From NCBI RefSeq assembly GCF_021018805.1, contig NC_086256.1, positions 9,366,032 to 9,430,031 on the forward strand: a DNA stretch of 64,000 nucleotides, given 5' to 3'. Below the pieces are notes generated by a model. It saw nothing but the letters and a program-made list of their open reading frames with translations, was not told where the DNA came from and made no database searches. Position numbers and translations under genes: made by a program. Positions 43,080 to 55,200 of this stretch are shown in pieces. This stretch comes from Prinia subflava. Lineage: Eukaryota > Chordata > Aves > Passeriformes > Cisticolidae. Numbering within the stretch: the first letter of the stretch is position 1; each line of letters opens with the position of its first letter.

Positions 43080-44792
43080 ATGGGGCTGCTGGTGCTGGCC
43101 CTGGCCACCTGGCTGGGGCTGGCCTCGGCCTCTGAGGAGGCGGCCAACAGCAGCCGCATCTGCCAGGAGGCTCCGGCATGGACCATCAACGGCTCGAGCC
43201 CCATGGAGGGGGCAGCAGGGCAGGTGACGGTGGTGGCCCTGCTGAAGGCCAGCTGACAATTCTGCCTGAGGCAGGCCCACAGGTGAGAGCCCCGCTGCCC
43301 CTCCCCAGAACAATCCCCGCCACTTCAGGGCCGTACGGCAGCCCCCCTGCCCCGGCAGCCCCCCTGCCCCGGCTGCCCCCCTGCCCCGGCAGCCCCCCTG
43401 CCCCGGCAGCCTCTCCCAGCGCCTCCTCCCGCAGCCTCGGGGGCCTGCGGGAGCGGCTGGCCCGGCAGGGCACGGCCGATGTCCGCTTCATGATCGTCAA
43501 CGAGAAGGCGCCGCTGTCCCGGGCCATGCTCCCCGAGCTGCAGCGCCATGCCCCGCCCGGCGTCCCCGTCTTCCAGCCGGAGCAGGAGGACCCTGACGTC
43601 TGGCAGGTCCTGGGGGGTGACAAGGACGACTTCCTCGTTTATGACCGGTGAGTGTCCCCCGACTCGCCAGAGGCTTTTCTGGGAGTTACAGAGCGTCTGA
43701 TGGGCTTCCAAAATCTCCCCTCGTGGCTGGGCCGGGGGGATTCCAGACCCCCGTCTGGAGCCCGGCCATGACTTCTCCCCTCAGGTGTGGCCGCCTGGCT
43801 TTCCACATCCAGTTGCCCTTCAGCTTCCTCCACTTCCCCTATGTGGAGGCGGCCATCCGCTCCAGCCACACCAAGGACTTCTGTGGCAACTGCTCCCTCT
43901 ACAACACTACCCAGGAGGTAAGAGCTGGAATGCTCGCTGGAGCCGGGATCCCTTCTGTCCTCCGGCACTGCACATCAGCAAAAACAATCTTATCTCCGTG
44001 TTGGGGATGGCTCTAGGCTGGCAGCTGCCCTCAGATGTGTTTGAGAGGGAAGATGATGAAAGGTGTGGAATAAGGGCACTTAAATAGGTCAGAGCTTTCC
44101 GGTTGAAAAGGAATTGACTAAAGGGGTCATGTCCCATGTCTGGGAATGCTAACCAGGACTGTTCCAATATAAGAAAGGGCAGGCAGTGGATACAGAGGTG
44201 GCAAGCTCAGAGCAAAGAAAAGAGTGTAGCTCTGAGCTTGGCAGGCGATTAGTCACTTCCCAGGAGAAAAATACATCCAGAAATACTAAATGCAAATTCC
44301 TGTTTCTGGACCACAGACAGCTTGAGCCAAAGGATGCAAGTGTAGAGCTTCTGTCCTGTGTGCTGCAGCCTCTCCTGTCCTCCCTGTGCCCTGGGTCAGG
44401 GCTGGAGAGCATTTGCTCTGACCCACAGTTTTCTGTATGATGAATGCTGGTCTGCCTTCTTCCCAGTCCTCAGCTGTGCTCCCAGACTTTCTGCAGGGCT
44501 CTGTGGGCATTCACATACCACACAGCCCTTGTGTTACTTTCCTCAGGCTAACAGTACCATGGAGGGCTTTGCAACCCCGAGCTCACTTCCTGAACACGAG
44601 GGGATGGAGTCAGAGATCCCCATCCACCAGCACAAGCCCCTCCATCCTCACCACCATCATGAGGTCAGCAGCGAGAGAGACACAAATCCAAGTGAAGACC
44701 ACAAACCTGCTACCCATGCTCACCACCACCATGGAGACCATGGCCAGCTCCATCACAAGGGGGAAAAGCAGAAGGAGGGGGATGAGCATTAA
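43080..44792 (+). CDS. SELENOP2: Selenoprotein P2 (SelPb), one selenocysteine, UGA recoded at 43254-43256
   Basis: This is a secreted plasma-type selenoprotein with the thioredoxin-like N-domain of selenoprotein P. Exons: 43080-43282, 43435-43647, 43785-43917, 44547-44792. Phases join to 264 residues when the in-frame TGA is read as Sec59. A signal peptide (MGLLVLALATWLGLASA) is followed by ICQEAPAWTI, GQVTVVALLKAS and then U59-Q-F-C62, the UxxC redox motif of the family. GGDKDDFLVYDR, CGRLAFHIQLPFSFLHFPYVE and FCGNCSLYN are diagnostic SelP blocks. The last exon has two histidine clusters (HPHHHHE, HAHHHHGDHG) and ends with TAA. The Sec-rich C-terminal tail of SELENOP is absent, so this is the one-Sec paralogue kept in birds and lost in placental mammals. 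A SECIS lies in the 3' UTR. Several N-glycosylation sequons are visible (NSS, NGS, NCS, NTT, NST). Read as a stop, the TGA would leave a meaningless 58-residue product. Confidence 0.95.
43338..43405 (+). repeat. 17-bp minisatellite, four units, in SELENOP2 intron
   Basis: Four head-to-tail 17-bp units (gcagcccccctgccccg, the third with one A-to-T change) occupy nearly half of a 152-bp intron, just upstream of the acceptor at 43434. A degenerate fifth unit begins at 43406. Confidence 0.9.
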
Positions 44793-45040
44793 ACCAGGCT
44801 GGGCAGCCTTGCAGAACCCAGTAGTGTGCAGACCACCCAAACTCACTTCACAGAGGCATGGAAGGGCTTGCTTTGGGCTGCAGGTCACCAGCAGCGCTGG
44901 TTTAACAACTCCCTCCAGCATACCCCATGTGGGTTGCACTCCTGCGCTGTGATAGGGATGGAAATTCCCCTTGGATCCTGCTCAGTGCTGCATTTTCAGC
45001 CCCAGGGCTCAGTTCTGAGCCTTCATCTGCCACTGCCTGC

Positions 45041-45115
45041 CTTTCTGTGCTCAATGAAGCCCGCTGTGCAAACCAGGAGGTCCCTGGTCGCTGCTGGCTG
45101 ACACTGCACAGAGCA
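45041..45115 (+). promoter_or_regulatory. SECIS element (form 2) in the SELENOP2 3' UTR
   Basis: This hairpin recruits SBP2/EFsec so that UGA is read as selenocysteine. Helix I is a perfect 7-bp pairing, tctgtgc (45044-45050) with gcacaga (45106-45112). A short internal loop follows, then the non-Watson-Crick quartet ATGA (45054-45057) opposite TGA (45099-45101). Helix II begins AGCC/GGCT. Twelve bases after ATGA comes the apical AAA (45070-45072), which is standard spacing. The apical CCAGG/CCTGG can form the extra small helix III that defines form 2. The element starts about 260 nt past the stop codon and precedes the poly(A) signal. Confidence 0.92.
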
Positions 45116-45541
45116 GGAGGGCGGGGGTGGAAGGGCCAGAGCTGGGATGGGAGCAGCACTGCTGGCATCCTCTGCCCATCCAAACACTCGTGGGTGTGCT
45201 GGAATCCCTGGGTTTCCCAGCCAGGGAGCGAGGGGAGGGACAGCGTGTGCCCTGCAGGACATGGTTCCAGGGAACCGAGGGCACGAGGAGCGGTGGGATG
45301 TCGCAGCTCCCCGTGGTCCAAAGCCTGGACCCCCACAGCTGTCACATCCTGGGCACCCCGCAGACCTTGCACACGGGTATGTGCAGTGGTGGTGGGTGGC
45401 CGCAAGATGGTGGCCTTGTCCCCTCTTGGAGACCCAGGGGCTGTATCCAATGGGCACAGCCCGAGGAGGACAGGGTGAGGATCCTGAGGTCTTTCCTGGG
45501 GGTGAGCGAGCTGGGAGGGCAGCGTGGATATCCGGAGTACA

Positions 45542-45547
45542 AATAAA
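45542..45547 (+). terminator. Poly(A) signal AATAAA of SELENOP2
   Basis: This hexamer follows the SECIS by about 430 bp and gives a 3' UTR of about 770 nt containing one SECIS. A T/G-containing stretch lies just downstream. Confidence 0.75.
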
Positions 45548-45569
45548 ACCTCTGTGAAGTGACCACTGC

Positions 45570-48500
45570 TCAGTCTGGCCTCTGGTGGGCCCGGGAGGGG
45601 GGTCTTGCCCAGCGCCGGTCGGTGCTCTGGGCACAGGGAGGGACACAGGGCTGGATGTAGACCCCACAATGCAGCAGCTGGGGATGCTTTACATCCCCTG
45701 AGCGGGAGCTGGAGGTAAAGGGGTTGAAGACTGAAGAGAAGTCTTCTTCAAGAGAAGAGCCCGTCTCTTCCTATCTTCTGGCTGTCTCCCAGGATGGGAG
45801 CCCAGGACATTAACCCTGTGCTGCTTGGAGGATGTTTGGCTCAGCACCTCCATACCTGGCTTGTAGGTGTGATGTTGTGGTGCCTGCTCCAAGCTGCTGC
45901 TGGTTCCCACACGCAGTCCAAGGTCACTGTGGACATCTTGTCCCCAGTGCCCAGACTAGTCCCCATTGCAGGCCCATCGTGGGGCTCCCCAGCCCTCAGG
46001 CAGGTGGGTGCTGTGCCCCTGGCAGGCAGTGATGCCTGCCTGCACCATGGGGTGCCCCAGGCCTGTCTCTGCCCTTTACTCCAGCTCCATCCATCATCCC
46101 AGACAGCCCTACTCAACGCCTCTCCAGGCCCCGCAGCCTGAGTGGGGAGTAAAGAGATGTTTTTCTGCTCAGTGTTTTCATGGTGCTGTGTCCTGATGCT
46201 GGATTTATGCACCCTGTCTCTGCTGGAGGATGCCCTGCACAGTGACTGGGACAAGAACCAGGATGAAAAGGAGCTGTTCCTCACAGGGATGAGAGCAATG
46301 GGATCAGATGTGTCTTTCTCACCAGCCAGGCTCTCCCACAGGAGAGCTGGCTGAGACCCTGTTCCCCCTCCTCCATCTCTCCTCCCCCTTCCTCCTCTAC
46401 CTGCTCCCAGTAGCCTGCAAGGGCACCTCTGTCTGCAGCTCCTGCCATCAATATTGAGGTTATCTTTTTCTTCTGGCAGCTGCTGTAATTGAAACAAAGC
46501 AGGCCGGGCCTCACGGGCTCGGCTCCTCTCGCTCATTTTGCTGGTGCTGTTGAGACAACTAATTCATCTTATCGATGCATGGTTGGCCTCTTTTCCAGCA
46601 GATCCAGGCAGAGTGGTCTCTCTGCCACAGCTGGTAGGAGCAGACTGTGTTCCTGTGGTGTGCTGCTGGGGGCTGCTCTTATCCATCCTCTGATCCTTGG
46701 CTTACCTCAGCTGGGTGCTGGCTACCAGCAGAAGATGCCAGAGGAGCCAGTCAGGGGAAGAGGTGCAGATTGGAAGGATGGTGATGACTTTTGTGTCTTT
46801 CTTTTGCCTTCTGATGCATTATCATCACTTGTATTAAATTCCACATCCTTCCCTTGTGCAGCTCCTAATGCCCCTGCCAAGGAGGTGACAGGTGATGAGT
46901 GGGGCATACTTGGGTTTGCATTCCCTCACTGATGCTATGGCAGAGAGAGGGATCCCATCTGGTGCTTATTGTATAGTCCAGTGCAACAGCTACCATTTGG
47001 GTACCTCCCAGCAGACGAATTTCTGGCCCTGAAAGCTTGGGTGGACATTTTGCTTTGGGTAGAGACACTGAGGTGTGGGAAAGTGCTGTGACATTGTTTG
47101 TGTGAAGTCCTACATGACTGAATAGGGGCAAGGCTTTAGAATGAAACTGATCCTATTCCATATATTGTTGTCCAAAGACCTGAAGGGTTTGGGTGCCACG
47201 CTTGGGGCCACTATGACAGGATTCACCCCTGAAAGATGCCAGAAACCTGGAGCTCTACAAATCTTGTGTCACTGTGTACTCCTGTGATGCTGAGGGAGAG
47301 CTTTGCTCTCGGTGGGGTGGAGAGGTGTTTTGGGTGGGGAAACAGGCTCTCTACATCACCAATGTCTTGGAGAGTGATGGTGTAAGCAGAGTAGGAGAGC
47401 TCCAAGGAATCCTCATCTGCTGGGGGGCTGGCTCAGCACTGGGTCAAGGGCCAGAAACAAGGGCTGAGTTCAGGTTCTAGCAGTGCTGTTTATTCCTTGG
47501 TGCCCTGTTATCTGTGGCCGTGCCACCACCCTGGAGGAGGGTGTCCCATGGTACCCTGGTACCCATGTCTGTGCCACCACCCTGGAGGAGGACAGATGCC
47601 AGTTTCACATCACATGAAGGCTTGGCCCTGTGTGCTGCTCCTGCCGAGGGCCAGGCAGATCCTCTCGAAAAAGGAGGAACAGCCAGTCCTAATGTCAACA
47701 GAGGCCTCTTGTGCAGTGATGCTGTGTCAAGAAGAGGAATGGGTCCCTCCTCCTCCGCCCATTCATCTGGCAGCCGGGGTTGGCGTGCTGCCAAGCCAGG
47801 CTGCTTTGGAAACATTTCATTGAGGAGGCAGCTGAGCCTAGGAAAACAGAATGAAAATATACAGAGGGATCACTGTTGTTAGGCAAAATAAATGCAGGCG
47901 GCTGCATTTCTGTCCCCCAAGTCCAGCCCAGCCGGGCCCCTCTGGCTTCTATGGGGTCAGGGTGGCTGCTGCTGCCTGGGGATGGCAGCCTCTCTATCTC
48001 CACTGTGGGTTAGGAGCTGGGGAATGAAGCCTCAAGAGATCATCTGTGGCTTTGGCCAGCTTGCTGATGACCCTGTGAAGAGGCCCAGATTCATCTTGGT
48101 GTAGCATTGCCCAAGAAGATGGGACAGAGCAAGAAACAGCAGCAGGGATGAGCCAGCAGCAGTGACTCGTGGTCCCTGCATGGCCACCAGTGCAGGGGGG
48201 TTGATGGAAGTGATGCAGGGGCTGCAGGAGTGAGTCAGATTTTGGCCACGTTCACTCCCATCTCCCTCTTCATCATCAACTGTGGGACCAGGCTGGGCAG
48301 GAGGCCCCCAGCAGGACAGAGTCCAATCCCTGGGTTTTCAAAGCCAGTTGCTTGGCATGCTCCATCTTCTGTCTGCTGGCAGAGGGAGAGCAGAGTCATC
48401 CCAAAGCAGTCCCCAGGGACAGAGGGTGGAGGTGCCTCTCTGACTTCTGAGCAAAGCTGCATACAACAGGTTTGCCTCTCCCATTGTTTCCTCCTATAAC

Positions 48501-51500
48501 CTCTCTCCTTCCTCCAAAGGCCTTTGAGACACTCCATGGCCATTTGGTGACCTTTGAGAGACACATCCCATCTCCTTCTACCTCCTGGTGGGTCCAAAGT
48601 GATTTGGGGAAGGCAGAGCTGGAGCCCCAGCCCCAAGGCTCTCACCCCTGCATAGCTTTCTGTGGCTTCACCTCCTCTCTTTGTCTGCCTAGCACAGTCT
48701 GGTTCTGTTATTTACAGCTTTAGATCAGGGGGCTGAAAGAGGCCAGTGTGAGCAGAAAAAGCTCAACCCACACTCTGGGAGATGCACATGTCAGCAGCCC
48801 AACTCATGTGTGGATTTGTAGCACAGGGCAGGTGCCCAGGGCTGAGACTGGATCGTGCCCTGGTCCTTGTGTTGTAGGAGCTTTGCTAAGGTTCAGGCTC
48901 CCCTGCTGCCCTCCTGCCAGGAAAGATAATCCTTTTCTGCCATGTGAGGGGTGATTTGCCGTGTGTCTGTCCACACACCTGTCCTGGAAACAGGTTGGAT
49001 GTCATGCTGGGTTCCCAAATCCTGCTGCTGAGAGCAGCCTGGCATGATGGCAGATGGGACAGTGATGGCCTCATGGCACCTGAGGAACCACAGCTTGGAA
49101 GAGCTGCCAAAATGCCTGACTCCAACTTCCCATCCAGCTGGACCCTGTGATCCACTCATGTTCCAAAGCTGGGGCAGACCCCATACTAAAGGCTAATAGA
49201 AGCATTGTTTACTCTTTGCTTTGCCATCATTTATTCATACTCTTGTAGCCTGAAAAAAAGATTCCCTGTTTATTTTAGCATCCCTAATTAAGGGGAAGGA
49301 ACTTCAGTGGCTGAAAGGGGGAGGCTGTGGCCCAAGAGGGTTGTTTTCTGCTGAGCTCAGCCCCGAGACAGCCAGCCTGGCTGGGATGGACATCTCTCCA
49401 GTGCAGGACTGAGTAACTTTCTGGAGCACTCTGCACTTTCAGACTCTGTGTTGGAGAGGTGGCTGTTCCTTCTGGAAGCCAAGGGTCTTCACCCAGCAGC
49501 TCCTCTTGTGCTTAATTGCTGTCTGTACAGCAAATGTGTTTGCTGGAAGGGTGCTGAAATCTCTGTGGCAAGACAGAGGCTCAGCACTTTCCTAATCTTA
49601 CAGGGGCTGGGGGAAGGCAGCTCTGGCAAGCCAGAGGTGTAGTATCATGTGTGGGGAAAAGAGGGAACAACAGCTTCTGACAGCCAGAAGTCTCTGTCTG
49701 GGTACAAGGGGGTGTCTGGGTCTGCATCATCCCAACCTGAGCAACCACAGGGACACACAGGCAAGTAGAGCTGTTCCTGGATTGCCATGAGGGTGAGAAC
49801 AGGCGTCCCACTCCTGATCTTGGAATTCAGCCTGTGCTTGGAGAGGGGAGATGGTACTTTCAGTCCTTGCATTTCACTTTTGAGCACACAGACAATTGCA
49901 GTCACACCTGAAGGAGGTCTTTGAGCTTGTCAGTTCTGGAAAGTTTCATAAAATAACTGGCTGGCTAGCAAAAAGCCACTTTATTAGAGTCCCTGCTGGA
50001 AGAGGAGCACAGCAATAACTCAGTGCTAATGAATCAGTGGAGAGTCCACAGGGGATTTGAACAGTTTGACAGCAAAAAGCTCCAACTCCAGTCTATGCTT
50101 TGTTGGAGACCTTACTAGGCACTGGAAAATCTAAAAATGGTGCTAAACTCCATGGGCAACCAAATCAAGGTGTCCCTTCCCTTGCTTGCAAGGCCAAATA
50201 TTTCATAACACAATACTCTCTGTCTCTTCCTGGACATTGGATCTATGGGGGTGCTAAGGAATAACTATCCTGGCCAATAGATTCCTCTGCTCCTACATCA
50301 TTAAGGCAGGGGAGCTACAGTTACTCCCTGTGTCCTTTCCCTTCTGCCTCTGCTCTGAACAGCATCAGCAGTGTAGGAAAGGCAGAAACAGCCACATTTC
50401 CAATGGGTACTGTACAATGGAGGCTGTAGCAGGGAGCTTGGCTGCTGGTAAGCCTGTCTTTGGCTGCTTTGCAGCAGCAAATCCTCCGGATGGCTGGAGC
50501 AGGAGCTTGGTGTATGCCTGCATTCTACTGTCCTGTTCCTTTCCCATCATTAATTGGGCATAAAGCTTCTTCTGCCCTTGTATATCTTCATCTGTCACCA
50601 CAGGACTTCCCTGGTGCTCCCTGGGCCTCGCTCTGCTGTCATCTCTGAAGGCTCAGGCAGTGTCACTTGTGTGACTGAGGGCACAGCATTGGCTGTTGGG
50701 AGTCAAAGCAATGTCAAAGCAGCATGGGAGCATCCAAGAGAGGGAAAGATGCCCAGAGAAAGGCAGTCTTTCTGCTGAGGATGGGTTTGGGCACGGTGGA
50801 GAGAGAGGAGAGCAGCTACATGAAGGTGTGCAGGTGGGAGCAGCCAAGGAGGTGACATCCCTTTGGGTTGAGATGTGGCACCAGCAATCACTTACCTTGA
50901 CTGCCATAAAACAAAGCACAGGTTCCAGGAAGCCCACAGAGGCATGTCATCAGGACCCTTGTCCTTTCTCCTTCTTATAGTCCTCGAATTTAGGTTCTAG
51001 GAAGATGAAAGCAGTTTTCTTACTCCACAGCAACTGCACCTTAAAGCTGGACTTCTGATTAAGCTGGCACCCAAAGAATTTCGGAGGTTATTGCACTGCA
51101 TTGCTGCCTAACTGTAGTCTAGAGCCCCTGGGGCTCCAGCCCCTTTGATCAATCAATTTTCTAGTCAGGAACTCAAAATCAAATACTTCCTGGAGCCAGC
51201 AGGAGAAATCAGCACTTGGTGGATAACACCAGTGATCAGGCCAGAAGGGCTGGAGTTGGTGGATTGCAGACCCTGAAAAAATAGTCTTGAAAACAGGAGG
51301 GGAACCAGCATTGCCAGTGGTAGAGGCTCAGCAAATGGCTGGGCTCAGGAAAACGTGCCGTGAATTATTGATGTACCTGGTTCCAGGCTCTGAATGAGCA
51401 GCGTCAGGGGCTGGGCAGGAGGCTGACATTTTGCATCCTTCCCCAGGGAGAAGAGGTCTGTCCATGTTCCCTGGGAGGAGGAAAGCTCTCCCCCTTGCAA

Positions 51501-52900
51501 AATTCAAGGCAGTGATAAAAGGCACAGGGAAAGATGGGGAGGAATGGGGAGCAACGAATGTTCAGAATGAAGAGAGAGAAGAAAAATAGATTGGTTTGTG
51601 TTTGAAATAACATGCTAACCCCCTAGAGACAGGCTGGCCAGCCACTACACCAACATTGCTTTGATTTGAGTCTGGATTATATGTTTTATGCAACGCAAAG
51701 TCAGCTCATTGGCAATGAATAACATCCCTGCTTGGTCTGAAGTCTAAAATCCTCTTTATTGGCACTGTCTGGGGACAACGTAAGTAAGGACACTCAAGGT
51801 TGTCACTAGGTGAGCCCTGCAGTGGCTGGTGACAGAGGGACCAGACAAGCTGGGGTGCTGTGTCCCAGCTCTCATGCAGTCTCACCCTCTGCCTGAGCAG
51901 CCCTGGCAGCTGCAGGGAGACACGGGTGCCACAGAAATTCTGTGACACCAGAGCCCACAGCTTCCATCATTGGAAAAGCTTGAGATTGCTGGACTGCTCT
52001 CTGCCAAGAAGGTGTGCTCCACCTTGGGCCAGGAGGGTGCTTTGGGATGGCCCTGTGAGCACCCTCTGTGCAGCCAGGGAGGGGCAGAGGTGGTCAAAGC
52101 TATTCTTTGTCGCCCCAGGACCTGTCACCACAACAGCAAGCAGAGGTGATGGGCAAAATGCTGTGCTCCTGTACTTCCTGTTGCAACAAACTCTTACATA
52201 GAGCAAAATGGCCTTCAGGGTTAAAGAAATGGGGACATGGTTCCTGGGGAAAATCTGTGCATGAACAAATCTGCGTGCAGCTGCTGCCCCAGGCTAGTCC
52301 CTGCCACTGCTAGCACTCATTACTTTGAACAAGACCAGCGGCAGCAAGGAACACCTCAGCTTTCAAGGAAAACCTCTTCCTGACCTTCATCGATTAGCTT
52401 GTGGCTTACTCTCTAAAATGGAGATCTCTCTCTGCAGCAGCTCTGCCTGCTCTCACCACCTGCCTGAGACCTGATTCCTTCCCTCCATGTCCTGCGGAAG
52501 AGACCTTGGGCTTGGAGGTATCTCATGGCAGAGCAAAGGCGCATAATTATTTCCTGTTCCCTAATTGCATCGCCCTGTTATTCCAGGAAATGTACTCTTG
52601 CTCTGTCAGTAAGAATAAATAGGAGATCTCTGCAACAAGGGAGTAACCGGTAATGGTTGAGATGTGACTGAACTGCAGATAGGAAGGAATCGGTCTTGGA
52701 TTCTCAAAGCACTGAGAATAATAGCAAAAAAACTGAACTCGGAGACCTATGAGCTCTGCTCCTTCCTCAGAGGTTTGTCACTTAAATTTAGACAGGACAC
52801 AAAACCAGGAATGTATTTCTGGGGAAAATCTCGCAATAGTGTCCTGCTGGACACAGCAGCAAAGCGATGGCAGGGCGTAGAGGCCCAGAGAAGAAGACTT
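45570..52900. other. Intergenic region SELENOP2-ZSWIM5
   Basis: No splice-linked gene, RNA gene or intact transposon recognised in over 7 kb. The short ORFs lack domains. A block near 46.44-46.60 kb has the mixed homeobox/E-box-like texture of a conserved non-coding element. A 21-bp direct repeat (gtgccaccaccctggaggagg) occurs at about 47520 and 47571. Isolated AATAAA hexamers occur at about 47.89 and 52.61 kb with no linked gene. Confidence 0.5.
47520..47591 (+). repeat. 21-bp direct repeat with 51-bp period
   Basis: The phrase gtgccaccaccctggaggagg is present twice (47520-47540 and 47571-47591) with related sequence between, a small local duplication. Confidence 0.8.
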
Positions 52901-52923
52901 CAGTTGCCACAGCCCTCACCCCA

Positions 52924-53235
52924 TCAGCCCCACGCTGTGCTGGTCTCAGGGGTGCTGCCATCACCCTCAGCTGAAAGCAGAGGCTGGTGAGGAGTCAGCT
53001 CAGGCTTTTGGGGTGCCAACTCAGGCAGTATGTACTGAATATATTCAAATGTCCCTTTAATGTAATCCCACCTGAGAGCACAAGAGAGCTCCTGGAAGCC
53101 AGCAGTACCTATGTTTTTCATCTCCTCCCTCAAAGGCCGTGTGTACTTGAAGACCTCGCGGTTCCTGTACCCAAGTACCCTGCTATGATGCGTGGGACGA
53201 GCATCTTCACTACAGGGCTTTAAAAGATAAAGCAA
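52924..53235 (-). CDS. Unrecognised 103-codon ORF upstream of ZSWIM5 (hypothetical)
   Basis: The open frame begins MLYLLKPC and includes the stretches REVFKYTRPLREEMKN and WDYIKGTFEYIQYILPEL. Composition is balanced and many codons end in G or C (GAG, AAG, TAC, TTC), unlike most ORFs nearby, but I recognise no family. It lies 570 bp upstream of the ZSWIM5 start on the opposite strand, so it could be an exon of a divergent transcript. A possible acceptor (CATAGCAG) lies inside it, so only part may be exonic. It may equally be chance. Confidence 0.2.
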   Translation of the reverse strand: MLYLLKPCSEDARPTHHSRVLGYRNREVFKYTRPLREEMKNIGTAGFQELSCALRWDYIKGTFEYIQYILPELAPQKPELTPHQPLLSAEGDGSTPETSTAWG

Positions 53236-53339
53236 ACCCTGACGCCCATGGGAGGGCAGGGCACTGCTGTCTGCTCTGCTACTCGATGTAAAGTAAAGCC
53301 GTAGGTGAATTATGGGTGAGGCTGGGTGTTATTTGTGGG

Positions 53340-55200
<1,861 letters not shown>

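Noticed and set aside
43254..43256. Stop codon or pseudogene call for SELENOP2
   Set aside because: The frame continues with family sequence through three more exons with correct splice phases, and a SECIS is present.
44902..45669. 255-codon minus-strand ORF
   Set aside because: It lies opposite the SELENOP2 3' UTR and SECIS and has no family wording. The SECIS explains the constrained sequence.
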